The notes beneath the pieces were generated by a model, which saw nothing but the letters and a program-made list of their open reading frames with translations, made no database searches and was not told where the DNA came from. The translations under genes and the position numbers were made by a program. Positions 8,031-15,529 of a stretch of DNA of 36,939 nucleotides are shown here, one piece after another. The stretch is from positions 1-36,939 of the forward strand of contig NZ_JAJJPA010000064.1 of NCBI RefSeq assembly GCF_020907985.1, read 5' to 3'. This DNA comes from Kitasatospora humi. GTDB lineage: Bacteria > Actinomycetota > Actinomycetes > Streptomycetales > Streptomycetaceae. Every line of letters begins with the position of its first letter. Position 1 is the stretch's first letter.

Positions 8031-8189
8031 TTCGGGCTCAGCCTCTCTGTGGTTCGGAATCGAAGAACGGGACACTGGCAGGGTTTCGGCAAGCGAAGCG
8101 TGGCCGGCACTCCGGTGGGAGGGCGACCTGTGCCTCAGCAGGGGATCAGTCGCCGCCGCCCCGGCCCTCGAGTGTGCCGTGAACGCGCC

Positions 8190-8540
8190 TCAGCGGGCAA
8201 CGGTGAGACCAAGGGACGCGACGGCCAGGCCCAAGTAGGCGCCGGGGAAGGCGATGTTGTAGTAGACGCGGGCGCGGACGTGCGCGACGGTGGCGCCCAC
8301 GTAGAAGAGCACGAGGCCCGTCGCGGCGGCGACACCGAGAGGCCGGAAGCCCACGAGGCCGAGCAGCAGCCCGACTGCCCCGACGGCCTTGAGGGTGGCG
8401 AGGCGCGGGAGCCAGGACGGCGGGACGTTCACCTCGGCGGAGTTGGCCAGAACGAACTTGGCCTTCGCCAGGTCTGCGGCGGCGATTGCGGCGTTGGCCG
8501 CGATGGTCGCGACGGTGACGAGCACGTAGGCGACGAGCAT
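8190..8540 (-). CDS. DoxX-like (DoxX_2) membrane protein
   Basis: Protein of 116 residues with four membrane segments (LVAYVLVTVATIAANAAIAA; LATLKAVGAVGLLLGLVGF; PLGVAAATGLVLFYVGATVA; FPGAYLGLAVASLGL). The loop SAEVNVPPSWLPRLATLKAV is typical of the DoxX_2 family, small integral membrane proteins often linked to redox or small-molecule stress. The start at ATG 8540 has AAGGAA upstream; the frame is open well beyond but the extra sequence is not protein-like. It is divergent from the LysR gene at 8657, which is the natural candidate for its regulator. Confidence 0.85.
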   Translation of the reverse strand: MLVAYVLVTVATIAANAAIAAADLAKAKFVLANSAEVNVPPSWLPRLATLKAVGAVGLLLGLVGFRPLGVAAATGLVLFYVGATVAHVRARVYYNIAFPGAYLGLAVASLGLTVAR

Positions 8541-8642
8541 GAGATTCCTTCTTGACGGCAGGTGGTGCACGGCGGCGACCGGGTCTGTGCCCCTGCAGCC
8601 AAGCCTCGTCATGTCCCTCGCCCCGCGTCCAATACCGTCTTC

Positions 8643-8648
8643 TATAAC
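8643..8648 (+). promoter_or_regulatory. -10 box TATAAC, leaderless LysR gene
   Basis: TATAAC ends eight bases before the ATG at 8657, so transcription would begin at or right beside the start codon; there is no ribosome site. No clear -35 box is seen, in keeping with an activator-dependent or autoregulated promoter. Confidence 0.4.
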
Positions 8649-8656
8649 CTGTTGGA

Positions 8657-9628
8657 ATGGATGTGGACACCCGGCTACTGCGTTCCTTCGTCGCCGTGGC
8701 ACAGGAAGGGAGTCTGACCCGTGCCGCGGAGCGGCTGTTCGTCTCCCAGCCGGCGCTGACCAAGCAGATCCGACAGTTGGAGAACCGGCTCGGCGTACCG
8801 CTGTTCATCCGGTCCAGGACCGGTATGGCGCTCACCGCGGCGGGCCGGACCCTGGCAGCACGGACGCCCGGGCTGCTGGCCGAGTGGGACACCACCCGAC
8901 GCGAGACGAGGAGCGCGGCGCGCCGGGCCGAAAGGGTGCTGCGCGTCGGCTTCCTGGCCAGCGCCGCCAACGAGGCCACTCCCCAAATCGTCGCCGAGTT
9001 CGCCAGGCGCCGCCCGGGCTGGCGGGTCGACATGCGGCAGGCCGCCTGGTCCGACCCGACGGCCGGGCTCGCCACCGGTGACGTCGACGCCGCCCTGCTG
9101 CGGCTGCCCTTCCCCGGCCAGGAGCGCCTGCGGGTGGCCGTCCTGCTCACCGAGCCCCGCTGGGTCGCGCTGCCCTCGGCGCACCCGCTCGCCGCACGCG
9201 ACGTGATTCCCTTCCGGGAGCTGTGGGACGAGCCGTTCGTGGCGGCACCGGCCGAGACCGGCCGGTGGCGGGAGCACTGGCTCGCCACCGACGAGCGCGA
9301 CGGGCACCCGGTCCGCATCGGCGCCGTCACCGACCAACCCGACGACTGGCTCAGCGCGATCGCCAACGGCTACGGCGTCGCCCTCGCCCCCGCGTCCAGC
9401 GCCCGCTTCTACGCCCGCCCTGGCATCACCTACCGCCCGGTCAGTGCCGTCAGCCCCAGCCGGATCGGCGTTGCCTGGCCCCCGTCCGACGACGCCAACC
9501 CCGTCGTCCAGGACTTCGTCAGCTGCTGTCTGGACAACAGTTCCGAGAGCGATATCGCTACTGAGCATGCAGCCCCGTCAAACGACGCCGAGGTCCGGCG
9601 TGGTCGGCCCGAGAAACCTCGTCGGTGA
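8657..9628 (+). CDS. LysR-family transcriptional regulator
   Basis: Protein of 323 residues. The N-terminal winged helix (MDVDTRLLRSFVAVAQEGSL, then RAAERLFVSQPALTKQIRQL) is a typical LTTR HTH_1 domain. It is followed by the linker helix and a periplasmic-binding-like effector domain (LRVGFLASAANEATPQIVAE; DVDAALLRLPFPGQ; WVALPSAHPLAARDVIPFREL; ANGYGVALAP). The tail after residue 295 is polar and likely disordered. Divergent from the DoxX-like gene, the classic layout for a LysR regulator and its target. The inducer is unknown. Confidence 0.93.
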   Translation: MDVDTRLLRSFVAVAQEGSLTRAAERLFVSQPALTKQIRQLENRLGVPLFIRSRTGMALTAAGRTLAARTPGLLAEWDTTRRETRSAARRAERVLRVGFLASAANEATPQIVAEFARRRPGWRVDMRQAAWSDPTAGLATGDVDAALLRLPFPGQERLRVAVLLTEPRWVALPSAHPLAARDVIPFRELWDEPFVAAPAETGRWREHWLATDERDGHPVRIGAVTDQPDDWLSAIANGYGVALAPASSARFYARPGITYRPVSAVSPSRIGVAWPPSDDANPVVQDFVSCCLDNSSESDIATEHAAPSNDAEVRRGRPEKPRR

Positions 9629-9739
9629 CGGGTGAGCTTCCCCCGGTGGGTGGGAGGTGCCGATTACCTGGCCGGGGCGGGTGTGGACGGGTTCGACGGT
9701 GGCCAATGGACGCCCTGCGGCCACCGGGTACTTTGCCCG

Positions 9740-9911
9740 AACGGGCTGGCCCGTCCTGTCGCCGCTCCAGCAAGGACGGCACACAGGTCGACCATCCGGT
9801 CAGCGGGGAGGACGTGCCGCTCGCCGTGGTTGGCCGCCTGGGCGAGGGTGAGGACACACCCGTCGATGCGGACAGGTCGGCCTGAGCGGCGGTGAACGTG
9901 TCCGCCACCAC
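9740..9911 (-). pseudogene. Short coding-like remnant, doubtful
   Basis: Two overlapping minus-strand frames look protein-like in succession: VADTFTAAQADL from about 9911, then, one base out of frame, RIDGCVLTLAQAANHGERHV and LPADRMVDLCAVLAGA with good third-position GC. This suggests the start of a gene that has been frameshifted and then truncated near 9740. No family recognised. It could also be chance coding potential in GC-rich DNA. Confidence 0.25.
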
Positions 9912-9929
9912 CCGGCGCCAGCCGGTTGT

Positions 9930-10874
9930 TCAGACCGTGGCCGGTTGGAGGCGCGACGCGGCGCGCTCGCCGGCCAGGTGCCGGTGATCGCGGAGAACGG
10001 AGAGGAGCCTGTGCAGAGCGGGGTCCTGCCGCCCGGCCCGCCAGGCGGCCACGAGGGTGACGGTGGGGGCGTCGCCCGTGAACGGGCGGCGGACCAGCAG
10101 CGGGTCGTCATCCGGAGTCCAGGCCGCCTTCAGGGCAACGACCGAGCCACCGCCAAGTTGGGTCTGGAAGACGGACGGGTGCGCCGACTGCGGCCGCAGG
10201 CGGGGCTCCCAGCCGTTGCGGCGGCACACGTCGAGGACCTGGTCATGGTGGCCCGGAGCGAGTTCCCGGCGGAACAACATCAGGTCCTCGCCCACCAAGT
10301 CGGCGAATTCGACGGCCTCCAGGGAGGCCAGCGGGTGGTCGCGGTGCATGACGACGACCATCGGTTCACGCCATACCGTCATGGTGTCCAGGCCAGCGGC
10401 CGGGAACGGCGCGGTGAGCAGCCCCAGGTCCAACTCGCCGGCGGCCAGGCCCGCACTCTGATCGGCGGTGGAACCGTCCTGGAACTGCACACGCACCTGC
10501 GGGCCCGTCCCGGAGGTACCGCCTGCGGACTCGACGTCCACGTCCCTCATGCATCGGGCCAGCGCCACCGGGATGCAGCCCGAAGCGCCGATGCGCAGCA
10601 CGGCGGGAGTCTCCTGGACGGCTGCCTGAACCGCGTGGCGGGCCCGCCCGGCCGCGTCCAGCGCGGCCTGCGCCTCCGGTAGCAGCGCCCGCCCGGCGGC
10701 GGTCAGCGACATGCCTGCCGTACTCCGCTCGAACAGCGCTGCTCCGAGCTCCTTCTCCAGCAGCCGGATCTGCTGGCTGAGCGATGGCCCGCTGAGGTAC
10801 AGCCGCTGCGCGGCCCGCGTGAGGTTGCCCTCCTCGGCGACCGCGTGGAAGTAACGAAGCTGACGCAGTTCCAC
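9930..10874 (-). CDS. LysR-family transcriptional regulator
   Basis: Protein of 314 residues starting at GTG 10874, chosen because GGGGGAG lies four to five bases upstream and the product then begins VELRQLRYFHAVAEEGNLTR, the standard LTTR start; an in-frame start at 10913 is less likely. The HTH (RAAQRLYLSGPSLSQQIRLL) is followed by an effector-binding domain (VLRIGASGCIPVALARCM; GELDLGLLTAPFPAAGLDTM; MVVVMHRDHPLASLE; GGGSVVALKAAW). No obvious target gene is adjacent: a remnant lies downstream and the SnoaL-like pseudogene upstream on the same strand, so its original target may have been lost. Confidence 0.92.
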   Translation of the reverse strand: MELRQLRYFHAVAEEGNLTRAAQRLYLSGPSLSQQIRLLEKELGAALFERSTAGMSLTAAGRALLPEAQAALDAAGRARHAVQAAVQETPAVLRIGASGCIPVALARCMRDVDVESAGGTSGTGPQVRVQFQDGSTADQSAGLAAGELDLGLLTAPFPAAGLDTMTVWREPMVVVMHRDHPLASLEAVEFADLVGEDLMLFRRELAPGHHDQVLDVCRRNGWEPRLRPQSAHPSVFQTQLGGGSVVALKAAWTPDDDPLLVRRPFTGDAPTVTLVAAWRAGRQDPALHRLLSVLRDHRHLAGERAASRLQPATV

Positions 10875-10995
10875 GAACTCCCCCCTTTTCCGCGAGCACC
10901 GCGAGTACGGCATGGGTCACAGGCATGGGTCACAGCAGCCCGTCGACTTGCGGTATTCCCAGGCGGCCCCGCCCCTTTCGGAGGTACGTCGTGCG

Positions 10996-11320
10996 TCAGG
11001 CCAGGAACCGGACCAGGTCGATCAGCCCATCCCGCACCCGGTAGGCCACCAACACCCGGACCGGCTGCTCGGCCACACCGTGGGCGATCTCGTGATCCAC
11101 CACCCAGTCGCCCTCGGCCAGCCGGCCGACGATCTCCACGCGGCACCGGCCGACTGCGAACTGCCCGTGTACGCCTCACGCAGAGCCTCATGGCCGTGCA
11201 GCGACGATCCGTCACGGTGCTCGACCGTCACATCCGGCGCGTACGTGCCACGAACGCGGCGAGGTCATGCGCGTTGTACGCGTCCAGCTGACGGCCCACC
11301 ACCGACGTCTGTCCAATCAC
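10996..11320 (-). pseudogene. SnoaL/NTF2-like protein with two frameshifts
   Basis: From GTG 11320 the frame reads VIGQTSVVGRQLDAYNAHDL, AAFVA, then a one-base slip near 11240 is needed to continue YAPDVTVEHRDGSSLHGHEA, LREAYTG. A second slip near 11165 gives QFAVGRCRVEIVGRLAEGDW, VVDHEIAHGV and RVLVAYRVRDGLIDLVRFLA before a TGA at 10996-10998. Joined, this is a complete nuclear-transport-factor-2-like protein of about 108 residues (the YNAHDL start and HG-EALRE motifs are typical). Such proteins act as polyketide cyclases, isomerases or steric-fold binding proteins. As written it is inactive unless the breaks are sequence errors. Confidence 0.65.
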
Positions 11321-11643
11321 ACCGGGACTGTACGACGGAATCTCGCCCTGTGCCTGTAGCTTCATGGAGCGTGGCCGAACCGGCAGCTGTGCCTATGGGT
11401 TGTCCGACGGCCCGATGGGCACGGGGGTTGTGCAACGCCTGGTAAAGGCCGGCCTCAGTGCGCAGTGGGTGGGGCCGGTGGGGATCGCGCTGTTGCGGTG
11501 GGCGGGTCGCCCAAACGTGACGATCCCGCGAGGCCCACGCTCGTTGCACGGAAGTCGTGGAAGCGGCCGGTGCACTCCGCGTGCCGTGTCCGGCGGTTCA
11601 GCGACTGTGGGGAACGTCGTTCTCGCGGGACCGTCCGGCTCGG
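11321..11643. other. Gene-free spacer
   Basis: About 320 bases between the SnoaL-like remnant and the reductase stop codon. Short frames exist on both strands but none has a ribosome site or recognisable motif. I see no RNA gene or clear terminator here. Confidence 0.4.
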
Positions 11644-12306
11644 TCAGTGCTCCTGGCCCAGCAGGCGGTAGGCCACCCGGGGGTAGTGGTCGTAGCGTAC
11701 GGCGATCTCGCGGGACAGCAGGGTCATCCGCTCGATCACCCGGTTGTTGCGCAGCGTGCCGCCGTCCAGGACCCGGAACGGCAGTGGGTCGAGCAGCCGC
11801 ATCACGGTGGCCTTGGCGGCTTCGTCGTCGCCGGTGACCAGGAGGTCGCTGACGCCCTCGGGGAACTGCGGCTGGTCGAAGACGACCCAGAAGATGTTCT
11901 TGAAGGCGCCGACGACCCGGGCTTCCGGGATCTGTTCGGCGAGCTGCTCGGCCGCCGAGGTGTCGTAGGCGGTGGTGAGGTCGGTGAAGTCCGCTGTGAA
12001 CGGATTGGCCAGCTGGACGAGGGTCTTGCCGGCGAGGTGCTCGCGGTGACGTTCGACGAAGTCCAGTTCGTCCTGGTGCCAGATCGCCAGGAAGATGATG
12101 TCGGCCTGCTTGACGGCCTCTTCGTGGTCCGCCGGTCGGACGTGGTCGTCAAGGCCGATGCGTCGCACGGCATCGGCGGAGCGGCGCTCGTCCCGGCTGG
12201 CCCACAGGATGTGCCGGTGGTGGGGGGAGAGCGCGCCGATGAGTGCCGTGCCCATGCGGCCGGTTCCGATGACGGCGAGACGGGGTGAGGTGGTGGGGCT
12301 GGACAA
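11644..12306 (-). CDS. NAD(P)-binding F420-reductase-like oxidoreductase
   Basis: Protein of 220 residues with an N-terminal Rossmann fold: LAVIGTGRMGTALIGAL (GTGRMG at 14-19), the core of the F420_oxidored/NADP-oxidoreductase coenzyme-F420-dependent family. Further family blocks are DIIFLAIWHQDELDFVERH, GKTLVQLANPF, VVGAFKNIFWVVFDQPQF and DLLVTGDD with the KATVMRLLDPLPFRVLDGG end. Such enzymes bind NADP and reduce F420 or act as small dinucleotide-binding reductases; the true partner is not evident. Start TTG 12306 has GGAG eight to nine bases before; an ATG at 12342 in the same frame has AGG touching it and is less likely. Confidence 0.87.
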   Translation of the reverse strand: MSSPTTSPRLAVIGTGRMGTALIGALSPHHRHILWASRDERRSADAVRRIGLDDHVRPADHEEAVKQADIIFLAIWHQDELDFVERHREHLAGKTLVQLANPFTADFTDLTTAYDTSAAEQLAEQIPEARVVGAFKNIFWVVFDQPQFPEGVSDLLVTGDDEAAKATVMRLLDPLPFRVLDGGTLRNNRVIERMTLLSREIAVRYDHYPRVAYRLLGQEH

Positions 12307-12687
12307 GGGAAGTCTCCGGTGAGAGGTGGGATTGCTGTTCATCCTGACACCGCGGACCGCCTTGTGATGCCCTGTCGGCGTGCGTCATCTGCTAACGCCT
12401 GTGAGGACGTTCCTCATGCCCTCGGGCTCGCGCGGGACGTTCCGGAGCGGCGCGTGATCCGCTCGGGCAGCCGGCCGTCGGCGGGGAACACCTGACCGCA
12501 GCACGATGAGCCGGTCCCAACCAGGCCCGCCCGGCCGAAAGCGGCGCGCAGTTCCGCCGCGCCATCGGCATTCGTCTTCGGCTACCGCCTGTTCGGACAT
12601 ACCGCATGGACAGCCCGAGTCCGGCGGCTGTTGGCTTGGCGACGCGAGAGCAGCTTCGCTGAAGACCTGGAACCCCTGGGGACGGAC
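12307..12687. other. Divergent intergenic region
   Basis: About 380 bases between the minus-strand reductase and the plus-strand YCII gene. Frames crossing it lack start signals and known motifs. It should contain both promoters, but I cannot single out convincing -35/-10 pairs. Confidence 0.35.
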
Positions 12688-13017
12688 ATGTTCATTCTCC
12701 TGCTCACCTATCTCAAGAATCTGGCCGAGATCGACGCTCTGCTGCCGGATCACTGGAACTACCTGGAACGGAACTACCGCGAGGGCACGTTCCTACTCTC
12801 CGGCCGGCAGGTCCCCCGGACCGGGGGTGTGATCCTGGCTGCGGGTGACGACGTGGAGGCCATCAGGAAGATCACCCAGACCGATCCGTTCGTTCGCGCC
12901 GGTGCGGCCCGCTACGACATCGTCCAGATGACCCCCACCGCCGCGAGCGGAACGCTGAGCGCCAGCCTCGCCGCAAGCGGCCTGCAAGGGATCACGACCA
13001 TCCAACCGACCACTTGA
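12688..13017 (+). CDS. YCII-domain protein
   Basis: Small cytoplasmic protein of 109 residues: MFILLLTYLKNLAEIDALLP, DHWNYLERNYREGTFLLSGR, QVPRTGGVILAAG and DDVEAIRKITQTDPFVRAGA, then YDIVQMTPT. This is the YciI ferredoxin-like alpha/beta fold with its conserved His22 (PDHWNYL) and Asp86 (TDPFV) region. YciI-like proteins are often enzyme subunits or small dehydratase/dehydrochlorinase-like folds; no substrate can be inferred. The ATG at 12688 has GGGGAC upstream and matches the family start; an in-frame ATG at 12631 would add 19 unlikely residues. The C-terminal 25 residues are Ala/Thr/Ser-rich. Confidence 0.82.
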   Translation: MFILLLTYLKNLAEIDALLPDHWNYLERNYREGTFLLSGRQVPRTGGVILAAGDDVEAIRKITQTDPFVRAGAARYDIVQMTPTAASGTLSASLAASGLQGITTIQPTT

Positions 13018-13410
13018 GCCCGGCTCAACCCACCGCCCACCGCGACCCTGTCCGGCCGGAGCCGGCCGTCCGCGACCCGGTTCGGGCCGGGTGCGGCTCG
13101 GCCATGCCCGGCCCGACCGGGTCCACCTCTCTGTCCAGCTGCGCAACCGCGTTGAGCACTGCAACCAGTAGCGCGATCCGGACGGGTGGGGCAACCGCCC
13201 CACCCGGGTCATGGCCGACTTGCCGTCCCGCGCGGTGAGGCCCCCATGGCCGGTTCCAGGCGGTCCAGCTCGGCTACACCCCGCCGTCGACCGCCCTCGT
13301 CCGGACGGTCGACGACGCCCCGCACGGTCTGTCCTCCGCCTGACCGCGGCCCGCGCGGGCCGGCGCGGGCGGTGAGTCGCAGGGGCCGCGCGCCGGGTCT
13401 GCCGACCTGA
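13018..13410. other. Spacer with coding-like 3' remnant
   Basis: About 390 bases between the YCII gene and the P450. It contains a strong hairpin (13184-13205). On the plus strand a short tail in good codon bias reads GRFQAVQLGYTPPSTALV, then RTVDDAPHGLSSA, with TGA near 13343, like the C-terminus of a lost gene. No complete gene is supportable. Confidence 0.35.
13184..13205. terminator. 9-bp GC hairpin, possible terminator
   Basis: GGGTGGGGC-AACC-GCCCCACCC: perfect nine-base stem with a four-base loop, 167 bases after the YCII stop and 206 bases beyond the P450 stop. No T-run follows, which is common for actinobacterial terminators, and the symmetry would let it act on both converging transcripts. 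Confidence 0.45.
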
Positions 13411-14631
13411 CTACCACATCACCGGAAGCCGTTCGGGAATCCGCTTCATGAAGCCCGTCCGCCAGACCAGTTGACTCGCGGGCACGGCGAGTTCGAGGTC
13501 GGGCAGTCGGTCCAGCAGGGTCTCCAGGGCGATCCGGGCGTGGACGCGTCCGAGTGCGGTGGCGGGGCAGTAGTGGGAGCCGCCGCCGAAGGAGAGGTGG
13601 TCGGCGGCGTTGGCGCGGTCCGGGTCGAAGCGATGCGGGTCGGGGAAGGCGTCCGGGTCGAAGTTCGCGCCCTCGACCAGCACCAGGACCAACTCCCCCT
13701 GCTTGACGTCGACATCTCCGAGCCGCACGTCGGCGAGAGCGAGCCGGGGCAGGGCATCGCCGATGGACAGGTTCACCCGCAGCAGTTCCTCCACGCCCGC
13801 GTCGAGCAGGTCGCGGCGGTCCCGCAGCAGGTCCCAGGCGTCGCGGTGGATGAGCAGGTGGACCAGGGCCATGGTGAGGAAGCCGGAGGTGGAGACGGTA
13901 CCGGCGCCGAACATGGTGACGCCGACGGTGGCCAGCATCTCATCGGTGAGGTGCGCGTAGGCCGGATCCCCGCGCAGGGCGGCGAGTTCCCCCATCAGGC
14001 CCGAGGTGGCGGGGTCGTCCAGCAGGCCGGCCATGCGGGTGATGTCGCGGTCCCAGTTGACCTTCGCGCCGGCGATCGGGCAGGGCGAATTCATGAACGC
14101 GATGTCCAGACTGCGCAGGAACACGCGGTCCTCGCTCTGCGGGATGCCCAGGATGCGGCAGTGCAGGCCCGCGGAGTACGGCTCGCAGAACGCACCGCGC
14201 AGATCGGCCGTGGGACCGTCCTCGACGAGCCGGCCGACGAGCCGCTCGGCCTCCTGGCGCAGCCATCGCACCAGCCCCGGCGCCTTCGGGTTCAGCGCCT
14301 TCATCACCGCCCTGCGCAGTCCGGCACCTGTGATGTTGCCCATGTTGTTGACGACCTCGGGTGGGATCGTCAGGGCGTACTGGCGGGGTACGCCCGGCGC
14401 CGAGGTGTCCTTCAGCGAGAACCGGCAGTCCGTCAGGACCTGCCGGCACAGCCGGTAGGAGGACACCAGCCAGGCCTCGTCCCCGGCGATCGTGCGCACC
14501 CGCCGCACCGGGGTGGCCGCGCGCAACTGCGCCAGCTCGGCGGGGAGCCGGGTGCCGTCCCGGGAGAACGGGAAGTCAAGCAGGTCGTGGCTGCCGACGG
14601 CCGGGGGCCCGGGGTTGGTGGTCGTGCTCAT
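13411..14631 (-). CDS. CYP121-like cytochrome P450 acting on cyclodipeptide
   Basis: P450 of 406 residues with heme-ligand loop FGGGSHYCPA (Cys355), I-helix FGAGTVSTSGF (241-251), ExxR EELLR (282-285) and DPHRFDPDR. Long blocks match what I recall of M. tuberculosis CYP121 (Rv2276): VRTIAGDEAWLVSSY, TIPPEVVNNMGNI, RRAVMKALNPKAPGL, KVNWDRDI, GELVLVLVEGANFDPD and IPERLPVMW. CYP121 couples the two tyrosine rings of cyclo(L-Tyr-L-Tyr) to give mycocyclosin; related Streptomyces enzymes also join such diketopiperazines to nucleobases. The ATG at 14631 overlaps the synthase stop by four bases (ATGA), so the genes are translationally coupled. Odd point: positions equivalent to CYP121 Gln385-Arg386 are Met395-Lys396. 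No ferredoxin gene is adjacent, so redox partners must come from elsewhere. Confidence 0.95.
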   Translation of the reverse strand: MSTTTNPGPPAVGSHDLLDFPFSRDGTRLPAELAQLRAATPVRRVRTIAGDEAWLVSSYRLCRQVLTDCRFSLKDTSAPGVPRQYALTIPPEVVNNMGNITGAGLRRAVMKALNPKAPGLVRWLRQEAERLVGRLVEDGPTADLRGAFCEPYSAGLHCRILGIPQSEDRVFLRSLDIAFMNSPCPIAGAKVNWDRDITRMAGLLDDPATSGLMGELAALRGDPAYAHLTDEMLATVGVTMFGAGTVSTSGFLTMALVHLLIHRDAWDLLRDRRDLLDAGVEELLRVNLSIGDALPRLALADVRLGDVDVKQGELVLVLVEGANFDPDAFPDPHRFDPDRANAADHLSFGGGSHYCPATALGRVHARIALETLLDRLPDLELAVPASQLVWRTGFMKRIPERLPVMW

Positions 14632-15332
14632 GCGCGGGCTCCTTCGACGGGGGTGACGATGGCGTGGCCCTGGTTGCGGGAGGCGCGCAGGCCGGCGCCC
14701 CGGGCGTACAGGAGCTCTGCGAGCGGCAGGAGTTGGTGGTAGCAGTTGAGCGATGACGGCACGTCGATGATCGCGGGGGTGTCCAGGAACAGCGGCGCCT
14801 CGGCACACACGTACTCCAGGCACACGGCGCGCTGCCGCTCGGTGGGCTCCTGCCCCCGCGCGGTCAGGAACCGGCTCACCAGGTCATCGCAGGCCCCGCG
14901 GAGGTCGGTGTCCGTCTCCAGGCGGCGTGTCAGCTGCCGGTGGATCTCCTGGTAGGCGGTGTTGGCGCGGAAGTCGGACATGGGCCGCCAGCGCAGCCGC
15001 GTCTGTCCCGGATCAGCCGTCGTCACGGCGTCACGGACCTTCGCCCGCACGCTCCGCAGGTTCTTCGCCGCCTTCCTGCGGGCGTCGCCCGGGCCGTACC
15101 CGCAGGCCTCGTACATCTCGGCCACGTGGAGGTCGGTGTAGACGAAGTCGACCCGGTCGTAGTGGTCCAGGCCCCAGGCGGCGAGGTCGTGCAGGCGTCG
15201 GGCGGAGAAGTAGCTGTTGCCGGGCGAGACACCGATGACGGCGTGCGCGCCCTCGTCGTGGATGACCTCGCAGTGGCGCGTGTAGGGCTTCACCTGGAAC
15301 ACGTCGGCCATCAACGGGGGTTCTGTGATCAC
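14628..15332 (-). CDS. Cyclodipeptide synthase, Rv2275-like (cYY synthase)
   Basis: tRNA-dependent cyclodipeptide synthase of 234 residues that makes a diketopiperazine from two aminoacyl-tRNAs. Motif 1, HAVIGVSPGNSYFS, gives nucleophile Ser36 with Asn39; motif 2, YVCAEAPLF, gives Tyr174 and Glu178; NCYHQ gives Tyr198-His199. Asn39, Tyr198 and His199 place it in the NYH subfamily. Blocks such as RVDFVYTDLHVAE, LFLDTPAI, VPSSLNCYHQ and RASRNQGHAIVTP closely match Rv2275, so the likely product is cyclo(L-Tyr-L-Tyr). It lacks the long N-terminal extension of Rv2275. Start GTG 15332 has GGAGGG eight bases upstream. First gene of a two-gene operon with the P450; a palindrome-bearing promoter lies about 75-110 bases upstream. 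Confidence 0.96.
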   Translation of the reverse strand: MITEPPLMADVFQVKPYTRHCEVIHDEGAHAVIGVSPGNSYFSARRLHDLAAWGLDHYDRVDFVYTDLHVAEMYEACGYGPGDARRKAAKNLRSVRAKVRDAVTTADPGQTRLRWRPMSDFRANTAYQEIHRQLTRRLETDTDLRGACDDLVSRFLTARGQEPTERQRAVCLEYVCAEAPLFLDTPAIIDVPSSLNCYHQLLPLAELLYARGAGLRASRNQGHAIVTPVEGARA

Positions 15333-15404
15333 ACGCGTGGCCCTCCACCGCGCGCTGCTGCCGACCGGGCCCCGTGCCCCTCGGCGTGACGCTGCGGCCC
15401 CGTC

Positions 15405-15433
15405 ACTCTACCCATGGCATACGGGCACCGACA
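15405..15433 (-). promoter_or_regulatory. Likely promoter of the cyclodipeptide operon
   Basis: On the minus strand, TGTCGG (15433-15428) and TAGAGT (15410-15405) are separated by 17 bases, a plausible -35/-10 pair. It predicts a transcript start near 15398 and a leader of about 65 bases before GTG 15332. The -35 box sits inside a perfect inverted repeat. Confidence 0.45.
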
Positions 15434-15444
15434 GTGACTGTCGG
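15428..15444. promoter_or_regulatory. 17-bp palindrome at cyclodipeptide promoter
   Basis: Perfect inverted repeat CCGACAGT-G-ACTGTCGG overlapping the proposed -35 box of the synthase-P450 operon. Position and symmetry suggest an operator for a dimeric regulator; the nearby LuxR-type gene is one candidate, a distant repressor another. Confidence 0.55.
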
Positions 15445-15529
15445 GCTTTGTCCGAAACAGTGGTCCGTCCGGACGCCGCACACTCCGACCGGGGACGGCC
15501 GGGGGCCCGGGCGAGCCTGCCTGTTTCGG

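Noticed and set aside
11321..11643. Small gene on either strand in this spacer
   Set aside because: Frames exist but codon bias, starts and motifs are all unconvincing.
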